56,511 nucleotides of DNA from Mycobacterium sp. 1423905.2 (GTDB taxonomy: Bacteria; Actinomycetota; Actinomycetes; Mycobacteriales; Mycobacteriaceae), in the NCBI RefSeq assembly GCF_001673155.1, contig NZ_LZLE01000178.1:1-56511 (forward strand), in the 5' to 3' direction. The position numbers were made by a program, and so were the translations under genes. The notes under the pieces are model-generated. The model was given only the letters and a program-made list of their open reading frames with translations, made no database searches and was not told where the DNA came from. Of the stretch, positions 52,991 to 56,511 are shown piece by piece (the stretch's first letter is position 1; each line of letters starts with the position of its first letter).

Positions 52991-53568
52991 GCGAAGACGG
53001 CCTGGTTCGATGCGGCTGGGCACAGGTGCGGCCCGGACCCGACGCCGAGCTGTACCGCGATTACCACGACCGGGAGTGGGGTCAACCCGTGCACGACGGG
53101 GTGGCGTTGTTTGAGCGGATGAGCCTGGAAGCCTTTCAGAGCGGATTGTCGTGGCTGATCATCCTGCGCAAGCGGGAGAACTTCCGCCGCGCCTTTGCCG
53201 GGTTCGACGTGGAGCAAATCTCTCGCTACACCGATGCCGACGTGCAACGGCTGCTCGGTGACGACGGCATCGTGCGCAACCGCGCCAAGATCGAAGCCAC
53301 CATCGCCAACGCCCGCGCCGCTGCCGAACTGGGTTCGCCGGACGACCTGTCTGAGTTGTTGTGGTCGTTCGCCCCACCGCCGCGGCCACGTTTCGCAGAC
53401 TTGTCCCAAATACCCTCGGTCAGTGCCGAATCCAAGGCGATGGCCAAGGAGCTGAAACGTCGCGGATTCCGCTTCGTCGGCCCGACCACGGCCTATGCCC
53501 TGATGCAGGCGACCGGCATGGTCGACGACCACATCGAGACCTGCTGGGTCCCGCCCGCGCGGCGATGA
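52987..53568 (+). CDS. tag: 3-methyladenine DNA glycosylase I
   Basis: This is a 193-residue Tag protein that removes 3-methyladenine from alkylated DNA. The family's zinc-binding site is visible: Cys9 and His27 near the N terminus (RCGWA, YRDYHDREWG) and His182 and Cys186 at the C terminus (DDHIETCW). Motifs SLEAFQSGLSWLIILRKREN and FRFVGPTTAYALMQATGMVD (helix-hairpin-helix) are also typical. The GTG start overlaps the DivIVA-domain gene by four bases. The order matches Rv1209-Rv1210. Confidence 0.93.
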   Translation: MSEDGLVRCGWAQVRPGPDAELYRDYHDREWGQPVHDGVALFERMSLEAFQSGLSWLIILRKRENFRRAFAGFDVEQISRYTDADVQRLLGDDGIVRNRAKIEATIANARAAAELGSPDDLSELLWSFAPPPRPRFADLSQIPSVSAESKAMAKELKRRGFRFVGPTTAYALMQATGMVDDHIETCWVPPARR

Positions 53569-53779
53569 GCCGTCGCGGTCAGTCTCTCCGTGCGGCGCCG
53601 CGACGCCCTGGTGCGGCAGGAGAAAAGGGTCTTGTGCACCTAGTGGCCCGGATAGGGAACAATAGAGGGGTGATTTGGCAGTTCAATGTCGGGTATGGCT
53701 GGAAATCCACTGGCGGGGCATGCTCGGCGCCGGCCAGGTCCGTGACCGCGGGCCAGCTCGAATCTGGAGGGAGCACTCG

Positions 53780-53947
53780 ATGGCGGCGATGAAGCCCCGG
53801 ACCGGAGACGGTCCACTGGAAGCAACCAAGGAGGGGCGTGGCATCGTGATGCGAGTACCACTTGAAGGTGGCGGTCGCCTCGTGGTCGAGCTGACGCCCG
53901 ACGAAGCCGCCGCTCTGGGCGACGAGCTGAAGGGCGTCACCAGCTAG
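53780..53947 (+). CDS. DUF3117 small protein (Rv1211-like)
   Basis: This is a 55-residue protein (MAAMKPRTGDGPLEATKEGR through ELTPDEAAALGDELKGVTS) of the DUF3117 family found across actinobacteria. The function is unknown. The ATG at 53780 is preceded by a strong GGAGGGAG ribosome binding site, so I prefer it over longer starts upstream such as an in-frame ATG giving 75 residues. The 211 bases between tag and this gene have no other supported gene and probably hold its promoter. Confidence 0.88.
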   Translation: MAAMKPRTGDGPLEATKEGRGIVMRVPLEGGGRLVVELTPDEAAALGDELKGVTS

Positions 53948-53964
53948 GGCCCTTCAGCCCGGCG

Positions 53965-55128
53965 TTACGCGCACAGCTTGCGATAGATGTCGAGCGTCTG
54001 CTCGGCGATGTGCGTCCAAGAGAATTCCTCGATACAGCGCTGGCGTCCAGCCTGGCCGTAACGTTCTGCCTGCGCGGGATCAGCGATCAAGGCGTTGACG
54101 GCCTCGGCCAACCTGGCTTGATATCCAGTCGGGTCGTCGGCGTCGTAGTGCACCACGGTGCCCGTGACCCCGTCGGCGACAACCTCCGGAATGCCCCCGA
54201 CATCGGAGGCCACCACCGCCGTCCCGCACGCCATCGCCTCCAAATTCACGATGCCCAACGGCTCATAAATCGACGGGCAGACGAATACCGTTGCCGCCGA
54301 GAGGATCTCTCGAAGCTCATCGGTCGGCAGCATTTCTCTCACCCAGAACACACCGGTCCGGAGGGCGGACAATTCGGCGACCGCGGATTCCACTTCGGCG
54401 GCGATCTCGGGCGTGTCAGGTGCGCCGGCGCAGAGCACCAACTGTGCGTCCGGGCTGAATTGGTGTGCTGCGGCCAGCAGGTGCGGGACGCCTTTCTGCC
54501 GGGTGATTCGACCGACGAACGCCACCATCGGCCGGTCCGGGTCGACGCCCAGCTCGGCCAACATCGAGCCGGTGCTGGCAGGGCCCGCCGGATGCCACGC
54601 GTCGGTGTCGATGCCGTTGCGGATCACGTGCACCGCGGCGGGATCGAGGTCGGGGTAAACCTGCAAGATGTCGTCGCGCATGCCGGCGCTGACGGCGATG
54701 ACGGCGTCGGCGGCCAGCACCGCGGTGTGCTCAACCCACGTGGAGATGCGATACCCGCCGCCGAGTTGCTCGGCCTTCCAGGGTCGTCTCGGCTCGAGCG
54801 AGTGCGCGGTCAGCACGTGGGGGATGCCGTGCAGCAGGGAGGCGAGGTGACCGGCCATGCCGGTGTACCAGGTGTGGGAGTGCACCACGGTGGCCGACTT
54901 AGCGGCGTGGGCCATGAGGAGGTCGGAGGACAAGGTCGACAGTGCGGCGTTGGCGTTGCGCAGCCGCGGGTCGGGCTGGTAGGTGAACGCGCCCGGTCGG
55001 GGCGCACCCATGCAGTGCACGTCAACGGTGCATAGCCGGCGCAGTTGCGAGACGAGTTCGGTGACGTGTACCCCGGCTCCGCCGTAGACCTCTGGGGGGT
55101 ACTCCCGAGTCATCATCGCCACCCGCAT
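53965..55128 (-). CDS. glgM: Alpha-maltose-1-phosphate synthase GlgM (GlgA-type)
   Basis: This is a 387-residue GT-B glycosyltransferase of family GT4, equal in length to Rv1212c. In mycobacteria this enzyme (GlgM) makes maltose-1-phosphate from ADP-glucose and glucose-1-phosphate for the GlgE route to alpha-glucan. Motifs are the glycine-rich YGGAGVHVTELVSQL near the N terminus, the hinge FVGRITRQKGVPHLL and the donor-site SIYEPLGIVNLEAMACG with its key Glu. The start is the ATG at 55128 (MRVAMMTREYPPEVYGG). It is divergent from glgC, which supplies ADP-glucose. The long open frame upstream of the start is a product of the GC-rich repeats. Confidence 0.93.
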   Translation of the reverse strand: MRVAMMTREYPPEVYGGAGVHVTELVSQLRRLCTVDVHCMGAPRPGAFTYQPDPRLRNANAALSTLSSDLLMAHAAKSATVVHSHTWYTGMAGHLASLLHGIPHVLTAHSLEPRRPWKAEQLGGGYRISTWVEHTAVLAADAVIAVSAGMRDDILQVYPDLDPAAVHVIRNGIDTDAWHPAGPASTGSMLAELGVDPDRPMVAFVGRITRQKGVPHLLAAAHQFSPDAQLVLCAGAPDTPEIAAEVESAVAELSALRTGVFWVREMLPTDELREILSAATVFVCPSIYEPLGIVNLEAMACGTAVVASDVGGIPEVVADGVTGTVVHYDADDPTGYQARLAEAVNALIADPAQAERYGQAGRQRCIEEFSWTHIAEQTLDIYRKLCA

Positions 55129-55142
55129 ACCCGCACCGTAGT

Positions 55143-55232
55143 TCGGCGACGATGCGGCCCGCGTAGCGGGGCGAGGAGGAGCCGGACCGTGGATGGAGTC
55201 GGCGACGATGCGGCCCGCGTAGCGGGGCGAGG
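55143..55232. repeat. Two 34-bp direct repeats between glgM and glgC
   Basis: Positions 55143-55176 and 55199-55232 are identical, with a 56-bp period. The unit begins TCGGCGACGATGCGGCCC and ends GCGTAGCGGGGCGAGG. Sequences of this flavour are scattered through mycobacterial intergenic regions, so this is probably a dispersed repeat, not a glg-specific site. Only two copies exist, so it is not a CRISPR array. Confidence 0.8.
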
Positions 55233-55386
55233 CGGGGGTACTCCCGCTGGTAGCCCCGAGGCGGTCAATAATGGGTGCCATCGGGTCGTCGAAAACAGCC
55301 AAAATCGTTGACAGACACCCCGTCAGAACGGCGACAACAGGGATTTCCCCTGGCAGCAGTTGACGGCGGCCGATAGGTTTGGAGCC

Positions 55387-56511
55387 ATGAGGGAAGCGCC
55401 ACACGTGCTGGGCATTGTGCTGGCCGGCGGCGAGGGTAAACGGCTCTATCCGCTGACCGCGGACCGGGCCAAACCCGCAGTTCCCTTCGGCGGCGCGTAC
55501 CGCCTCATCGACTTCGTCCTGTCGAATCTGGTCAACGCGCGTTACCTGAGGATCTGCGTTCTCACGCAATACAAGTCGCATTCACTCGACCGCCATATTT
55601 CGCAGAACTGGCGGCTGTCCGGCCTGGCCGGCGAGTACATCACCCCCGTCCCGGCCCAGCAGCGCCTGGGCCCGCGCTGGTACACCGGCTCCGCCGACGC
55701 CATCTACCAGTCGCTGAACCTCATCTACGACGAAGACCCCGACTACATAGTCGTTTTCGGCGCCGACCACGTGTACCGGATGGACCCCGAACAGATGGTC
55801 CGGTTCCACATTGACAGCGGCGCCGGCGCCACCGTGGCCGGGATCCGGGTGCCGCGCAGCGAAGCCAGCGCGTTTGGGTGCATCGACGCCGACCCGTCCG
55901 GGCGCATCCGCGCGTTCGTCGAGAAGCCCAGAAACCCGCCGGGCACTCCGGATGATCCGGATTCGACGTTCGTGTCGATGGGCAACTACATCTTCACCAC
56001 GAAGGTGCTAATCGACGCTATCCGCGCCGACGCCGACGACGACCATTCCGATCACGACATGGGCGGCGACATCATCCCGCGCTTGGTGGGCGACGGTATG
56101 GCCGCGGTCTACGACTTCAACGACAACGAAGTGCCGGGCGCCACCGACCGCGACCGCGCTTACTGGCGCGACGTGGGAACCTTGGACGCCTTCTATGACG
56201 CCCACATGGATCTGGTCTCGGTGCACCCGGTGTTCAACCTGTACAACAAACGCTGGCCGATCCGCGGCGAGTCGGAGAACCTGGCCCCGGCGAAATTCGT
56301 CAACGGCGGCTCCGCGCAGGAGTCGGTGGTAGGCGCCGGCAGCATCATCTCGGCGGCCTCGGTGCGCAATTCGGTGCTGTCGTCCAACGTCGTGGTCGAC
56401 GACGGCGCCATCGTGGAAGGCAGCGTCATCATGCCCGGCGCCCGGGTCGGCCGCGGCGCGGTCGTCCGCCACGCGATCCTGGACAAGAACGTCGTCGTCG
56501 GACCCGCTCCG
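55387..56511 (+). CDS. glgC: Glucose-1-phosphate adenylyltransferase GlgC (5' part)
   Basis: GlgC makes ADP-glucose from ATP and glucose-1-phosphate and feeds glycogen and capsular alpha-glucan synthesis. The frame is open from ATG at 55387 to the window end, giving 375 residues; M. tuberculosis GlgC has about 404, so roughly 30 are missing. Nucleotidyltransferase motifs are [20 protein letters not shown], the substrate-site [13 protein letters not shown], the metal-binding [20 protein letters not shown] and [18 protein letters not shown]. Left-handed beta-helix hexapeptides begin near residue 310. Translation probably starts from the ATG after GGAGCC, and the gene diverges from glgM. Confidence 0.95.
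   Translation, partial: MREAPHVLGIVLAGGEGKRLYPLTADRAKPAVPFGGAYRLIDFVLSNLVNARYLRICVLTQYKSHSLDRHISQNWRLSGLAGEYITPVPAQQRLGPRWYTGSADAIYQSLNLIYDEDPDYIVVFGADHVYRMDPEQMVRFHIDSGAGATVAGIRVPRSEASAFGCIDADPSGRIRAFVEKPRNPPGTPDDPDSTFVSMGNYIFTTKVLIDAIRADADDDHSDHDMGGDIIPRLVGDGMAAVYDFNDNEVPGATDRDRAYWRDVGTLDAFYDAHMDLVSVHPVFNLYNKRWPIRGESENLAPAKFVNGGSAQESVVGAGSIISAASVRNSVLSSNVVVDDGAIVEGSVIMPGARVGRGAVVRHAILDKNVVVGPAP

Noticed and set aside
53675..53947. 90- or 75-residue version of the DUF3117 protein
   Set aside because: The strong GGAGGGAG site sits before the ATG at 53780, and the family is about 55 residues long.
55143..55232. CRISPR array
   Set aside because: Only two repeat units with one short spacer and no cas genes; it is in a promoter region and looks like a dispersed intergenic repeat.
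1..56511. tRNA, rRNA or transposase genes
   Set aside because: I saw no tRNA-like cloverleaf with CCA region, no rRNA sequence and no transposase motif; a tRNAscan or ISfinder search would be decisive.

Overview
This is a high-GC window from a slow-growing Mycobacterium. The backbone runs in the same order as M. tuberculosis Rv1165 to Rv1213 (from memory): typA, lpqW, mshB, fbiC, a TB8.4-type antigen, fdxC, dapC-like, the pru genes, fadD36, dapD/dapE, fadD6, folP2, gpgS, tag, glgM and glgC. Two PE-family genes, mycothiol (mshB), F420 (fbiC) and methylglucose lipopolysaccharide (gpgS) genes also point to this genus. The species cannot be named from the sequence alone. I saw no rRNA, tRNA, CRISPR array or insertion sequence.

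Layout. 1-9 kb: the 3' part of typA, the lipoprotein lpqW, a repeat-rich PE gene, a convergent TetR gene, mshB followed by a 35-codon ORF and a small membrane protein, and a second PE gene. 9-17.6 kb: fbiC, the secreted antigen, fdxC, the dapC-like aminotransferase, a KimA-like potassium permease carrying a C-terminal OB-fold, and a membrane-anchored esterase. 17.6-24 kb: a minus-strand sulfation block with a trehalose sulfotransferase (stf0), cysD and cysNC in translational-coupling distance, then a 45-residue membrane peptide, a YeiH-type transporter and a Sap/GAP-type membrane protein. 24-28.3 kb: the proline utilisation locus (PucR-type regulator, pruA, pruB) with a 15-bp direct repeat in the divergent region.

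28.4-40 kb: an accessory catabolic island with no counterpart at this place in M. tuberculosis. Nine minus-strand genes touch one another: P450, acyl-CoA dehydrogenase, MaoC-like, DUF35, acyl-CoA dehydrogenase, MaoC-like, Ltp2-like aldolase, zinc alcohol dehydrogenase and TetR. An aldehyde dehydrogenase and a tandem CaiB/BaiF CoA-transferase diverge from them. The layout copies the igr operon that removes the last three carbons of the cholesterol side chain. It differs in having the ChsH2-type protein split into two genes, its own regulator, and an added oxidation and CoA-activation branch. The parts suggest a pathway of hydroxylation, oxidation to an acid, CoA transfer, dehydrogenation, hydration and retro-aldol release, acting on an unknown branched or steroid-like substrate.

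40-56.5 kb: conserved backbone again, with an alpha/beta hydrolase, fadD36, an MFS transporter, dapD/dapE, a large uninterrupted AAA-type ATPase, a LOG-family protein, fadD6, folP2-gpgS, a DivIVA-domain protein, tag, a DUF3117 protein, and divergent glgM and glgC (glgC cut by the window end).
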